Translations under genes and position numbers: made by a program
The notes under the pieces: generated by a model
The model's database searches: none
Told to the model about the DNA's origin: nothing
The model's input: the letters and a program-made list of their open reading frames with translations, nothing else
Assembly (NCBI RefSeq): GCF_000002875.2
Contig: NC_009420.2
Location: forward strand, 1,072,467 to 1,097,466
Source of the DNA: Leishmania infantum JPCM5
Taxonomy: Eukaryota > Euglenozoa > Kinetoplastea > Trypanosomatida > Trypanosomatidae
Reading direction: 5' to 3'
Length of the DNA stretch: 25,000 nucleotides
Shown: positions 9,222-18,290 of the stretch, piece after piece
Numbering within the stretch: position 1 is the stretch's first letter
Layout of the letters: the number at the start of each line of letters is the position of its first letter

Positions 9222-9948
9222 ATGTACAGGGATGCAATCATCGGTGAGACTGGATGCATGTGGTCTGCCAGGGAAGGGGAAGAATCTATCGTTCGATTAT
9301 TCACCTTTTTTTTTCGTTGCGGTTCTGTTGTGCTTCTTCTCACAGCCTTTGTTGTTGTTGCTGTTTTCGAATGCTCGAATGCGCGCGCCGACAACCTGCA
9401 ATGCTTCTATGGAAGAGAATCTCGGCTCACAAAACAGACAGACAATCGCAACGGTGGGATGACGACCACTACTCGAGCACAGCCGTCTCGGCTTCGAGAC
9501 TCTTTGGCATCAACGCCTTCGCCTAGACGCATACATGCGTACACTTGGAGTCCCTCATCTCGTCCTTTCCACCAAGGCTTTTGTGTGTTTGACGCAGCGC
9601 TGCTCCACGAGCGATGTGTGCACTTCCCTCCCCCCCACGCGCCGAGAGAGAGGAAGAAGCAGGATATTCTCTACAACATAGCAGCGCCAGTGGAGACATC
9701 GAGAATGGGCGAGACCGGGAAGACGACGCTACGCAGCTGCAAGCGCGCAAGGCATGATAAAAACGAACAAACCAACAAAACAAAAGATGATAAAAACAGA
9801 AACGCTTTTAATACTCAACGACATGAAAACGAGGGAGGGATAACGAACAAAAACACAACGGGAGGGGAGAGAACGAAGTCTTTTGAAGTCGGTAGGTCTC
9901 CCCTCGCAGAGAATTCCCTCGATCTCCCACTTGCTCCCTCCCTACCCC

Positions 9949-9971
9949 TTCCTCCCTCCCTCCCTCCCTCC
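9949..9971. repeat. CTCC/CCCT tetranucleotide tract
   Basis: A run of repeated ctcc units, so the transcribed strand is a G/A-rich tract. It lies about 280 bases downstream of the E2 stop codon, probably inside its 3' UTR. Confidence 0.85.
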
Positions 9972-10247
9972 AGCACCACCTACAGACGGAGAAGATGAAA
10001 ACGAGGGGGAGAGGAGGTGAAGATCACCCTTCACTTCGTCTCCTTTGCTTGTCCTTGCACTGAACGCATCTCCTTCTGTCTGCCATTTACACACAGGAGC
10101 ACAGACACCCAGACAAACACCTCCTTTCCACATCAAAGCCCATTAGGGAGACTGGTCAAAGAAAACAACAGTGGTCGAGATAGGCGGTGGAGGCATCACA
10201 CCGCCCAAATTCCATCATGGCTACATCTACCAGCTGGGCGTCTGCTC

Positions 10248-11639
10248 CTACAGCAGAAGTGACAGCGGGTTCTCCATGGCGTCATGGAAGTGCTGGAACC
10301 ACTTGGCGCCGAGCGCGCCATCGACGATGCGGTGGTCAAAGGACGCCGAAAAGTTCACGACGTTCTCTACCCTGCCGGTCATCTCGAACTCGCCCGTCTC
10401 CTCGCTCTTTACAATCTCAGCGCGCGGCTTGGCGGAGCCGACGGCGAGAATCATCGCCTGCGGGGGATTGATGATGGCTGTGAAGCCGGGGATGCCCGTG
10501 GCACCGAGGTTCGACACGGAGCACGTGCCACCCTGGAACTCACTGGGCTGCAGCGTACCGTCGCGCGCCTTCTTCGCTAGAGCCTTTGTCTCTTTCGATA
10601 TTTCTACGAGACCCTTCGCCTGCGCGTTGCGGATGATCGGGGTAATGAGGCCAGTCGGCGTGGCCACAGCCACCGAGACGTCAACGGTGGCGTACTGGCG
10701 GATGAAGTCGCCCTGCCAGGAGGAGTTCACCTCCGGCACCAGAATGTTGGCGCGCGCAACAGCCTTGACGATGTAGTCGTTCACGGTGATCTTGTACTCG
10801 CCATTACCTTTCGCGTTCAGCTGCTTGATGAGGGCCAGCATGTTGTCGACGCGGCAGTCGTCGAAGAGGTAGTAGTGCGGAATTTCCAGGTTCTTGGACT
10901 GGTGCAGGCGCTTCGCGATGACAGATCGCATCGTCGTCACCGGAATGTCGATGAAGTTGGGGTTCGCTGGAGGCGTTCCCTTGGCTGCCGCGGGCTTCGC
11001 GGGGGCAGCCAGTGCCGCAGCAGCAGCAGTCTTGGCAGGTGCAGCCACCTCTGCAGCCGAGCTGGCAGTGCCGCTTGCCACGGCAGCCGCCACGTCCTTG
11101 GACGTGATGCGACCCACACCACCACCGGTGCCCTTGATGCCGCTCAATGACACGTTCTTCTCCGCAGCCATCTTGCGAGCGTACGGCGATGCCTTCACGC
11201 GGTCACCAGACACCGCCACAGGGGCGGCAGCCACAGGGGTTGCAGCGGCAGGGGCAGCAGGAGCCTCCTCGGCAGCCGCAGCTGGCGCCTCCTCGGCCTC
11301 AGGCTTCCAGTTCTTGACCTCGTCGGAGTGGACACCCTCCTTCTCGTCGACGATGAGGCACACTGTCTGACCCACGGCCGTCTCCTCGCCAGCAGAGGTG
11401 ATGACGCGGGCGAAGAAGCCCTCTTCAGTTGCATTATCGTACGACACGATAGCCTTATCGGTCTCGACGTTGCAGAAGGTGTCGCCGGGGCGAATGACGT
11501 CACCCGGCTGCTTGCACCACTCCGTGATCTTGCCCTTCTCCATAGTGGGGGAGAGCGCGGGCATGGGAATCGGGGTGATGGTGAGGAAGCGAAGGGCAGC
11601 TGGCGTGGCCACCTTCGAGACGGCACGGCGGCGGAGCAT
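10248..11639 (-). CDS. Dihydrolipoyllysine acetyltransferase, E2 of pyruvate dehydrogenase
   Basis: 463 residues. E2 forms the core of the mitochondrial pyruvate dehydrogenase complex and moves the acetyl group from lipoyl-lysine to CoA. Residues 1-20 are basic and hydrophobic with no acidic residue (MLRRRAVSKVATPAALRFL), as in a mitochondrial presequence. One lipoyl domain spans about 22-98, with the lipoylated lysine expected at K62 in ETDKA. An Ala/Pro/Glu linker (about 112-144) follows, with two near-repeats of EEAPAA. The E1/E3-binding domain is at 147-188 (ASPYARKMAAE, GTGGGVGRITSKDV), then a second Ala/Lys/Pro linker (191-226). The catalytic domain (about 229-463) ends with DHRIVDG (435-441), whose H436 and D440 are the catalytic pair, and NPLSLLL. 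Motifs PTGLITPI (328-335) and SNLG.TGIPGFTAIINPPQ (376-394) match the acyltransferase fold. A single lipoyl domain is fewer than in the human protein. I prefer PDH over the 2-oxoglutarate or branched-chain E2 because of the MPALSPTM lipoyl start. Confidence 0.96.
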   Translation of the reverse strand: MLRRRAVSKVATPAALRFLTITPIPMPALSPTMEKGKITEWCKQPGDVIRPGDTFCNVETDKAIVSYDNATEEGFFARVITSAGEETAVGQTVCLIVDEKEGVHSDEVKNWKPEAEEAPAAAAEEAPAAPAAATPVAAAPVAVSGDRVKASPYARKMAAEKNVSLSGIKGTGGGVGRITSKDVAAAVASGTASSAAEVAAPAKTAAAAALAAPAKPAAAKGTPPANPNFIDIPVTTMRSVIAKRLHQSKNLEIPHYYLFDDCRVDNMLALIKQLNAKGNGEYKITVNDYIVKAVARANILVPEVNSSWQGDFIRQYATVDVSVAVATPTGLITPIIRNAQAKGLVEISKETKALAKKARDGTLQPSEFQGGTCSVSNLGATGIPGFTAIINPPQAMILAVGSAKPRAEIVKSEETGEFEMTGRVENVVNFSASFDHRIVDGALGAKWFQHFHDAMENPLSLLL

Positions 11640-11726
11640 GGCGAACAGACGCGTCTGTGGTGTGAGCGATAGTACTAGTAGTAGAGGGGGTCAAGGAGTC
11701 TGTGGAGCGCCTTTCTTATTTTCTTT

Positions 11727-11753
11727 CTTGAATTAACGGGAAGAAAGGAAGAG
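11727..11753 (-). promoter_or_regulatory. Candidate spliced-leader acceptor for the E2 gene
   Basis: Minus-strand CTCTTCCTTTCTTCCC (complement of 11738-11753) is followed by the first AG at the complement of 11727-11728, giving a 5' UTR of about 87 nt. A longer pyrimidine tract lies further upstream (complement of 11939-11976) and is an alternative that would lengthen the 5' UTR by roughly 200 nt or more. Confidence 0.45.
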
Positions 11754-12574
11754 TCGCCAACACGTCGTGCTCCGGTCTCTCCTTTCGAGCTATGATGCGC
11801 TAAGGATTACAAAGTCGTCGAAGTGAGGGCCTCGTTCAGCTTTTTTCTCTCCTGTTTATCAAAGGGCGTAACTGGAGACACACATGTGCCAGCAAGATGG
11901 CGAGCATGAGAAATACAAGCAGTTGCAGAGGAGCAACCAGAGAGAGAGAGGGGGGAGAGGGAAGAGGGAAGAGAGGTGTGAAGTGGCGGGAGAGCAGAGG
12001 CACGAGGCAACAAGCAGAGGGAGAGACTGAGAGTGCATGGGTGGCAAACCCGCCAAATTTGAACCATGACACGTGGGCAAAGTCAAGTCAACCGGAAACC
12101 CTCTTTCTGCAGAGGCAGGCCCCCGTTACGAATTGTAAACAGCTGATTCATTTTTCTCTTTTCGCTTGCCCTTATCAATATTCGCGGATGCTCGAGGTGG
12201 CACCGCTTACAGACGAGGTGCAACGCTGCAGAGAGACGAAGAGCACGCGTCTGTGACTCCCGGCGAGCGCGCCAAGAGCACGGTAGGGTGCATCGACTTG
12301 ACAGTGGCTCAAGAAGTGTGCCTAGAGTCAGCACTGGGAAAGTGATACGTGCAGAGAACATGGAAAACGGATGCTGAGACGCACCCGTCGCATCAGAGCC
12401 AACAAAGAGATCCGAAGAGAGAAGGAAAACGATAGAGCAACGAACAAAAAAAGCTACAGAGCAGCTGTATGCCTTACAGACCCGGTGGCGCGGCAAAGAT
12501 CCGGCCCAGCAGTGTGCGCACACTGTAGCCTCCATGGATCTCCGTTTCGCCTGACTCCCTCCCATGCAACGTCT
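11754..12574. other. Non-coding spacer between metallophosphoesterase and E2 genes
   Basis: It contains a strong purine run on the plus strand (11939-11976, a CT tract on the transcribed strand) and otherwise mixed sequence with A-rich patches (12410-12452). The plus and minus frames present have no recognisable composition. It probably holds the 3' UTR of the metallophosphoesterase gene and the processing signals for the E2 gene. Confidence 0.6.
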
Positions 12575-13675
12575 TCACAGCTCCAGGTCCACGACACTCG
12601 GAGGGAGCAGCACATTCTGGCCAAAGCGGCCAACCATCATGGCGGCGTTAATGCACGGAAGGAACGGGATTTCATCCAGCCTCGCCACCCCCTCCGGCTG
12701 GCCGCCTCCACCTCGTGTCGCCACGCGAAATGACTTCCTGACAAGTTCAGGCACTGGCAGCCGATGCATGCCATGTGCACCGTGAAGATGTCCACAAAGA
12801 AGCACGCGGCGCGGCGCCACCTGTTGAGTATACGTGCAAATTGGCTGCTCCTCAACGCTGTGGTGAGCTCTGGGAATGTCTGGACTTTGGTGAACTACCA
12901 AGACATCGACAGAACCACCTGGTGTGGCACCTTCGAACCGCGCGCGAAGAGGCTGCTCCGATGAGCATCGAGAAGCAGTGGACACGGCTCCTGGCCCATC
13001 ATCTTGCCGCGCCGAGGCGAACATGAAAGGCTTCCACGCCTTTTTGTCCTGAAATGCTGTATTGGGGCTCCAGCGAGAGTTGGAGATGGAGCGTGGTGAA
13101 CCGTAGAAGCGCACACCGACAGGCTCCACCACCACACTGTCCTCGCACAAATACACAGCAGGTTCAAAGAGTCGGCGAACATCTTCTGTAGACATTGCAG
13201 CAATGGCCTTGTCATGATTACCCGCAATGATCAACTTCACCGGGTGCGGGTGCAACGCGCTATCCGTGAACCAGGCAGAAAAATCGGTCAGCATCGCTTT
13301 GACGTCCCGCACAAAGTTCAAGCCTTCCTGGATGTCGCCGCAGTGCACCAGCACGTCGCCGTTTGGAACACTCATCTCTCGATGCCGCTCGTGGGTGTCG
13401 CTGATAATGACTAGACGCAAGGATGAGACCGGCTTGGGTGGCAGCTCAGCGATGTCATACACCAACGGTTTGTGCAGTGAGTAGGTGGACGGGAGCTCAA
13501 CCTCGCCGCTCCGCACGGGAGGAGAAGGGTCCACCTCGTAGAGTGACGAGTGCAACACTGTCGGGGCCATCGATGAAGTCACGGAGGTGCGTGTCGATGG
13601 AAGCAGCCCCGTATGGCGGACGAGCCTCGGCAGGTAGCCATAATACTCGCATAGCGCTGCAGCACCCACAGGCAT
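12575..13675 (-). CDS. Calcineurin-like metallophosphoesterase, MPPED (239AB) type
   Basis: 366 residues from the ATG at 13675. The family cleaves phosphodiesters or phosphomonoesters with a two-metal centre; the natural substrate here is unknown. All metal-binding motifs are visible in order: SDTH (92-95), CGD (112-114), GNHD (152-155), VVHQSP (261-266) and GHLHGAHG (295-302). The YGSP element (191-194) before the variable loop and the ending NAAMMVGRFGQN to VVDL (343-364) match MPPED1/MPPED2-like proteins. The loop at about 221-254 is a polar low-complexity insert. Residues 1-85 precede the catalytic fold and lack acidic residues in the first nine; they could be a targeting or membrane-proximal segment, but no clear presequence stands out. 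A longer frame reaches 13771 but starts with TTG. A second ATG at residue 36 (MAPTVL) is an alternative start. No catalytic residue is missing, so activity is expected. Confidence 0.85.
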   Translation of the reverse strand: MPVGAAALCEYYGYLPRLVRHTGLLPSTRTSVTSSMAPTVLHSSLYEVDPSPPVRSGEVELPSTYSLHKPLVYDIAELPPKPVSSLRLVIISDTHERHREMSVPNGDVLVHCGDIQEGLNFVRDVKAMLTDFSAWFTDSALHPHPVKLIIAGNHDKAIAAMSTEDVRRLFEPAVYLCEDSVVVEPVGVRFYGSPRSISNSRWSPNTAFQDKKAWKPFMFASARQDDGPGAVSTASRCSSEQPLRARFEGATPGGSVDVLVVHQSPDIPRAHHSVEEQPICTYTQQVAPRRVLLCGHLHGAHGMHRLPVPELVRKSFRVATRGGGGQPEGVARLDEIPFLPCINAAMMVGRFGQNVLLPPSVVDLEL

Positions 13676-14432
13676 GGCGACGCAGAAAACACACACGAAG
13701 TGAACACTACTGTAGGAGCGCTGGTCCAAGCCATACGCCTCGCCTAGGTAGAAATCAACCTCTACTGCCAAGAGGATGGATGAAAATGGCGGCGCGCAGG
13801 TGATAGGGCGGCGGCCTCAGCGACGCTGGGCGCGGGCACGGCAACGCTCAGCCCTTTCTCTCTCGTACGCACGCACATGGGAGGGGCATGGAAAGAGAAA
13901 AAAATGACCAGAGCGATAGATGGAGAGGAATGGAAAGGTTCTGGTTTGGAGAGTGCAACGCGTAACGCGGCTGCACGCAGCGCGAGGAGGACAATTTCAA
14001 AAGCCATCGAGTACTTTTCATCCAGCTTCTTCGCCAAAGCAGAGAAAAAGGGGGAAAACTAACGCACATGGTACAGAACATCTGCGAGGCAAGAGGTGGA
14101 GAGGTCGCTAAGGAGGGGATGATGTACAGCAACAGCACGACCTCAGCCGACGCGTCTGCATAGAGCAGCGTGTCTTACACGTGCATGTGACAGCACCCCG
14201 CTCTTCCCGCCAAGCCCCTAGAACCTACCCCATCTGTTTCCATCACACCTCTCCTCCTCCACCCCGATTTCGCCACACAAGTCCCTCTCTCCCTCGCCGC
14301 CTCAACGCCGTGCCTTTGGTAACACACTCGCACACACACACAAGCATCTCAAATGCGCACGCTCACAATTCAGAGACGCCGGGGTATCATAACACACACA
14401 CACTTCGACCTTCGCTGCTGAAAAGTCCAGTC
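13676..14432. other. Non-coding spacer between exportin and metallophosphoesterase genes
   Basis: It contains CA microsatellites (about 14326-14342 and 14390-14402), a C/T-rich stretch (14190-14310) and a purine run whose complement is CATTTTTTTCTCTTTCCATG (13887-13906), a candidate pyrimidine tract for the metallophosphoesterase transcript. I see no gene in it. Confidence 0.6.
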
Positions 14433-17400
14433 TCAGACTCGCCCGGACGCCCCGGCGTCCGCCTTTGCTATGTTGATCAAGAACTCCTTCACCTTCCGGC
14501 GCTGCCCAGCAAAGTTGCCCACGATTAGGAGGTGTGCGTTCAGCGTCTCCTGCTGCTCCTGTGAAATCCCGGCCATGGTCAAGGATGGCGTGAGATTGGG
14601 AAAGAGCCTCACGTAGGGCTCGCTGATCGCGTACGCCACGTTTTCACGTTCGCACGGCGTCAGCTCGCCGTCCGGTGTCAGGGTCACGTACGAGACGAGC
14701 CGCGAGTATACTACCACGCGCACCTCCGACAAGGCTGCCTCCACCTCCGGTAGAACTGCGGTGTCGGTGGTGAGGTTGACAATGGAAATGAGAAAGCTCT
14801 GCGCTGTACGGTTGTCGGCGCCGCTTTCAAAGATGCTCATCGCCACCTCTGCCGTTGCGAGGAAAAGCGCCTTGTCGCGCTTCCACAAGTGGCTGTCCAG
14901 CACGTGACTCCGTATAAACTTGGTCACGTCTTTTGCGTAGTAGAGCCATTGCTTTGACTCCACTACATCATCACGGGTATTGCGCGCGTTTGCCTCCGCC
15001 GTCCGCTGCCGACGCACCTGCTCCTTGCGCTGAGCGAAAAATCGGTGGAGAAGTTGGAAAATGTAGATGAGCAACGTCGGGTGCTCCTTGCCAATCGGCA
15101 GCAAGCACTTCTCCGTGAGAGAGCGAGTAACATGCGTGGGTATCTGAGCGCTGGTTGTGAGGGCAGTGATGACCTCACCAAACCGTTCCGCTGGCAAAAT
15201 GGGGCTCAGTTCTCCAAAGACTTGGTATAGAGCAATACGAATGTTCATCAGCGTGGCGCGAGCTCCACGCACTGTGTTGACCAAGTGCGCATCACTCTTG
15301 CGTGTCTTACCGGGCAGAAACAGATCTCTCTCCCCCGGTTCCTGCTCGAGAATGCTGCGGTACTCGGGAGGCAGATCGCTCGGCTGCATGCTGTGGATGC
15401 TCAAGAGCAGCTGCCCGATCAGTGGAAACAGTTGCGTTGCCTTCTCTATCACGTATGGTGTCATCTGGCAACGCCGGAAGACGGCGGCAATCGTGTTCAA
15501 GCATCCCTGCAGCACGCCCCTCGCGTCCTTGTCGTCTGGCGTACCCGCGCACATTATGTTATTGAAGGCGTTTTGGTCTTTCAGAGCTGGAGAGGTGGCC
15601 AGCATGTTCACAAGCGGGTTCACAATTGTCTGCAAGTACGCGTCGGACTCGTGCGCCGGCAGAACAGCCGTTAGTGCGATAAGGGCCTCGTACAGGAGTG
15701 AGCGCTCCATCCCATTCGCGCGCATCAGCATCGGCTCCAGCTGTTTGATCAGAGAAGGCGTCCGTGGTAAAAAGCGGCGGCTGTGCTCGACACACATTTG
15801 CACCAGTAAGGTGTGAGCCCGGCGCCGTGCAGCTGAGACGTCGATGTCGTCGGTGTACCGACTACTCTCGTCGTTGATGCAGTTCAGAAGGATATTGATG
15901 GTCCCCTCCCATACATTCATGACATCGCCGTCGCGCACCTTCCAGAAGTAAGAGATCATGTTAAAGTACACAGGTCTGAGCACCGCGTCAGAGGGCTCGT
16001 GGGCCAGCAAAGTCGACACGCACGCGTTGACGCTCACAGTCGAGTACTCGAAAGCGGCCGAGAGGTACTCCATCATGAACTGGGTGGCCTCCCAGCAGAC
16101 GAACGTTAGGCTGCTCTGCCGTACGAAGCGGCTGCGGGTGCGCGGGTCTCCGGGGGTGCCTCGAGGGTCAGGAAGGTCGCCCAAGAGGCTCAGCAGATAC
16201 TGGTTCGTGCGCTCCGGGTACATGCGAGCTAGCTGAGTCAAGATCTTGCTTGCACCTCGCCGGAAGTCAGCAAAGACCTCCTCAAACAGCTGCTCGAATC
16301 CAAACTGCTCTCGAGAGAGCTCTTGCCCTTCCGGGTTCGTGCCTTGCACAGGGTGACATAAGTTCTTGGGGAGCAACAGACGCAGCCCGTTGTAGATTTC
16401 GATCGCGTCCACATGGCGAAACGTCTCCTCTCCCATGCGCTCCATCAGCTGCACAGCCTCCTGCCCGAACAGGATGCTCGGTACGGAAAAGACTGACATG
16501 ATGCTCTGCACCAGTAGCACCCCCTCCAGCTGTACAAAGTCCTTGGGAAGCTCCAACGCCAAGTTGAGAATTTCATCCAGTGCGGCAATGTCACCACTAG
16601 CAACCAGTGCGGGTATCTTCCGCAGCACAATGCTGAGCAGAACGCGCAGGATGGCCGCTTTGCTGACATCGCCGGCTGAGTAGCAGCGCAGTAGGCTGGT
16701 GGCGCAGGTTAGCACCGGGCGCTGCGCCGGCACCCATCGCAGCAGTACCTCCATTGTTGCTGCCAGGTTATTCTCTTGCCACGCAGAGAACGGTAGTTGA
16801 GGCGCGAGGGTGCCAATCACCTTGAACGCAGCCTCGACGCACGGCTCTAAGTCCGGCGCCAGTGCCGTGGACTGCTCGCCGCCGGAGGTCACGTAGTATG
16901 TGTAGAGACTCATGGTAGCGGCATTCAGTAGCTGGCTTCCCTGCTTGGTCACACTGCGCTTCAGCTTCCCGATAGACTCGCGCGGCACACGATCGAAATC
17001 AGGGTCGACCAGCGCCACTGTCATCTCGCTCAGAAGCAGCATCCGACGCGGTTGCGACTCGATCCCTGTACACAGGGACCCCAGTACTTGGCCTATCACC
17101 GCGTCATCCGAGTAGATTACGCACTCGATAATAAGCTCCATCAAGTCCGCCCGCAGCAAAGGCCCTAAGGTCGGCTCGTTGCAGTACCAAGAGAGTAAAT
17201 CCATCAGAGGCAGTTGTGCGGGTTGTAGCACGCGAGCGTGCAGGGCATGGCGCAGCAGAACCGCACCGTACGCCTGAACTGCCACACCTTCGTTGGACGT
17301 CTTAAGAAGTTCAATACCGATCCGTACCGCGTCTGCAGCCTGCAGAGCCTTCTCCCACTGCAGCAGTTGGAGAGTGCAGCTTTTTCGATGGTCGTTGTTG

Positions 17401-17450
17401 GTGCTCGCGTACACCTCACGCAGTAAATTGATAGCATCCCCTAGTGACAT
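14433..17450 (-). CDS. Karyopherin of the exportin/importin-beta family, exportin-5-like
   Basis: 1005 residues, the usual size for exportins. The protein is a continuous string of helical pairs (HEAT-type) with no low-complexity breaks. The N-terminal 60 residues have the karyopherin layout of one helix (LGDAINLLREVYAS), then counting or packing helices (KSCTLQLLQWEKA) and VAVQAYGAVLLRHAL, followed by an Xpo1-like segment to about 250. Later helices FVCWEATQFMMEYLSAAFEY (about 450-470) resemble the exportin-5 middle region. Such proteins carry cargo through nuclear pores with Ran-GTP; exportin-5 family cargo includes double-stranded RNA and tRNA in animals. The family-level call is firm from architecture, but the subfamily is inferred: XPO5, XPOT or an importin-13-like protein remain possible. 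The ATG at 17450 is the first in the frame and follows CAACAG at 17468-17471. Confidence 0.7.
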   Translation of the reverse strand: MSLGDAINLLREVYASTNNDHRKSCTLQLLQWEKALQAADAVRIGIELLKTSNEGVAVQAYGAVLLRHALHARVLQPAQLPLMDLLSWYCNEPTLGPLLRADLMELIIECVIYSDDAVIGQVLGSLCTGIESQPRRMLLLSEMTVALVDPDFDRVPRESIGKLKRSVTKQGSQLLNAATMSLYTYYVTSGGEQSTALAPDLEPCVEAAFKVIGTLAPQLPFSAWQENNLAATMEVLLRWVPAQRPVLTCATSLLRCYSAGDVSKAAILRVLLSIVLRKIPALVASGDIAALDEILNLALELPKDFVQLEGVLLVQSIMSVFSVPSILFGQEAVQLMERMGEETFRHVDAIEIYNGLRLLLPKNLCHPVQGTNPEGQELSREQFGFEQLFEEVFADFRRGASKILTQLARMYPERTNQYLLSLLGDLPDPRGTPGDPRTRSRFVRQSSLTFVCWEATQFMMEYLSAAFEYSTVSVNACVSTLLAHEPSDAVLRPVYFNMISYFWKVRDGDVMNVWEGTINILLNCINDESSRYTDDIDVSAARRRAHTLLVQMCVEHSRRFLPRTPSLIKQLEPMLMRANGMERSLLYEALIALTAVLPAHESDAYLQTIVNPLVNMLATSPALKDQNAFNNIMCAGTPDDKDARGVLQGCLNTIAAVFRRCQMTPYVIEKATQLFPLIGQLLLSIHSMQPSDLPPEYRSILEQEPGERDLFLPGKTRKSDAHLVNTVRGARATLMNIRIALYQVFGELSPILPAERFGEVITALTTSAQIPTHVTRSLTEKCLLPIGKEHPTLLIYIFQLLHRFFAQRKEQVRRQRTAEANARNTRDDVVESKQWLYYAKDVTKFIRSHVLDSHLWKRDKALFLATAEVAMSIFESGADNRTAQSFLISIVNLTTDTAVLPEVEAALSEVRVVVYSRLVSYVTLTPDGELTPCERENVAYAISEPYVRLFPNLTPSLTMAGISQEQQETLNAHLLIVGNFAGQRRKVKEFLINIAKADAGASGRV

Positions 17451-18290
17451 GTTGAGTAAGGAATAGACTGTTGTGCGGAAATCAGAAACACAATGTGGTG
17501 ATTATGCGCGGAAAGGATTATTATGCTGTTGCTGCTGTTTTTCTTTTTTTTCGCAGCACAGGTGTGGCCTTCCTGCATAGTTTCACCACCTCTTCGACGC
17601 GGCCCTCTTCGAGCACGTGCGGGTACTCAGGCAGAAACCACGGGAGTTCTCTTACCTTCTACGTTCAGCCTTCAGAAAAAGAGAGATGTGTGGCTAAGAA
17701 ACGGGCTTCTGCCAAACAGAACTACTTGGGTTTCTGTGGTTGCTTGAGTGGCACATGCGACCAACGATTTGTCTTCCTAAGGAAAAGCCCCACACAAAGA
17801 GCGCCGCAGACGAGAAATTAAACAGTAAGGAAAGACCAGCTCACGTGGGTGGAAGAGCTGGCAACGCAAAGAGCACAAGAGGGGTGAACAAGCCGGCACG
17901 GGATAAGTGAAAAGCAACATCAGACAACAGGCACGAGAAACACAGAGCAGGTGCGGCACTCTCGACAGAATTTGCAACGCTCCTTGGGTGTGGTAAAGCA
18001 CAGCAAAAGGTCAGCTGAATCCTCATTTTGAACTAATCTTTTTATCACGGCTTCGAACATTCCTTTTTGTTTCTCCTCCCTCTTTCTTTTGTTTTTCTTT
18101 ACGTTTCGCAGAAGTTTGTTTGTTTTTTGTTGAACGTGAGGCGCAGCACGAGCATCGGGGTGTGCGCACCTACCTGCCTGAAGGTGTGATGACTGCTGCA
18201 TTGCATAGCTACGAAGTCAGGAAAAGTATGGCGAGCTCAAATGCGATGAGGCGCGTCAGCAATGGTGCCATGTTTACTTCTGCTTCCGCC
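17451..18290. other. Non-coding spacer between pentapeptide and exportin genes
   Basis: T-rich on the plus strand at 17540-17553 and 18055-18140, so A-rich in the pentapeptide-gene transcript. No frame has plausible composition; the short frames seen on both strands (17471-17821, 17920-18201) are Ser/Cys/Lys-rich and interrupted. It probably holds the 3' UTR of the pentapeptide gene and the exportin leader. Confidence 0.6.

Larger units (their letters stand above)
7861..10247. other. Long non-coding stretch downstream of the E2 gene
   Basis: About 2.4 kb next to the E2 stop codon, probably containing the E2 3' UTR. It carries a TA tract (9069-9084), a TG tract of 15 units (9191-9220), T-rich and A-rich patches, and a CTCC/CCCT tract (9949-9971). 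Plus-strand frames at 8236-8673 and 9171-9998 cross these tracts, run against the transcription direction and have skewed Ser/Thr/Arg or Cys/Val composition. I see no supported gene or structural RNA. Confidence 0.6.

Noticed and set aside
9171..9998. Plus-strand open frame of 275 codons
   Set aside because: It starts at the TG tract as a Val/Cys run, crosses other simple repeats, opposes the direction of transcription and has no recognisable domain.
10894..11370. Plus-strand open frame of 158 codons, Ala-rich
   Set aside because: Antisense to the Ala/Pro linkers of the E2 gene; the GCN codons read as Ala/Ser/Cys on the other strand.
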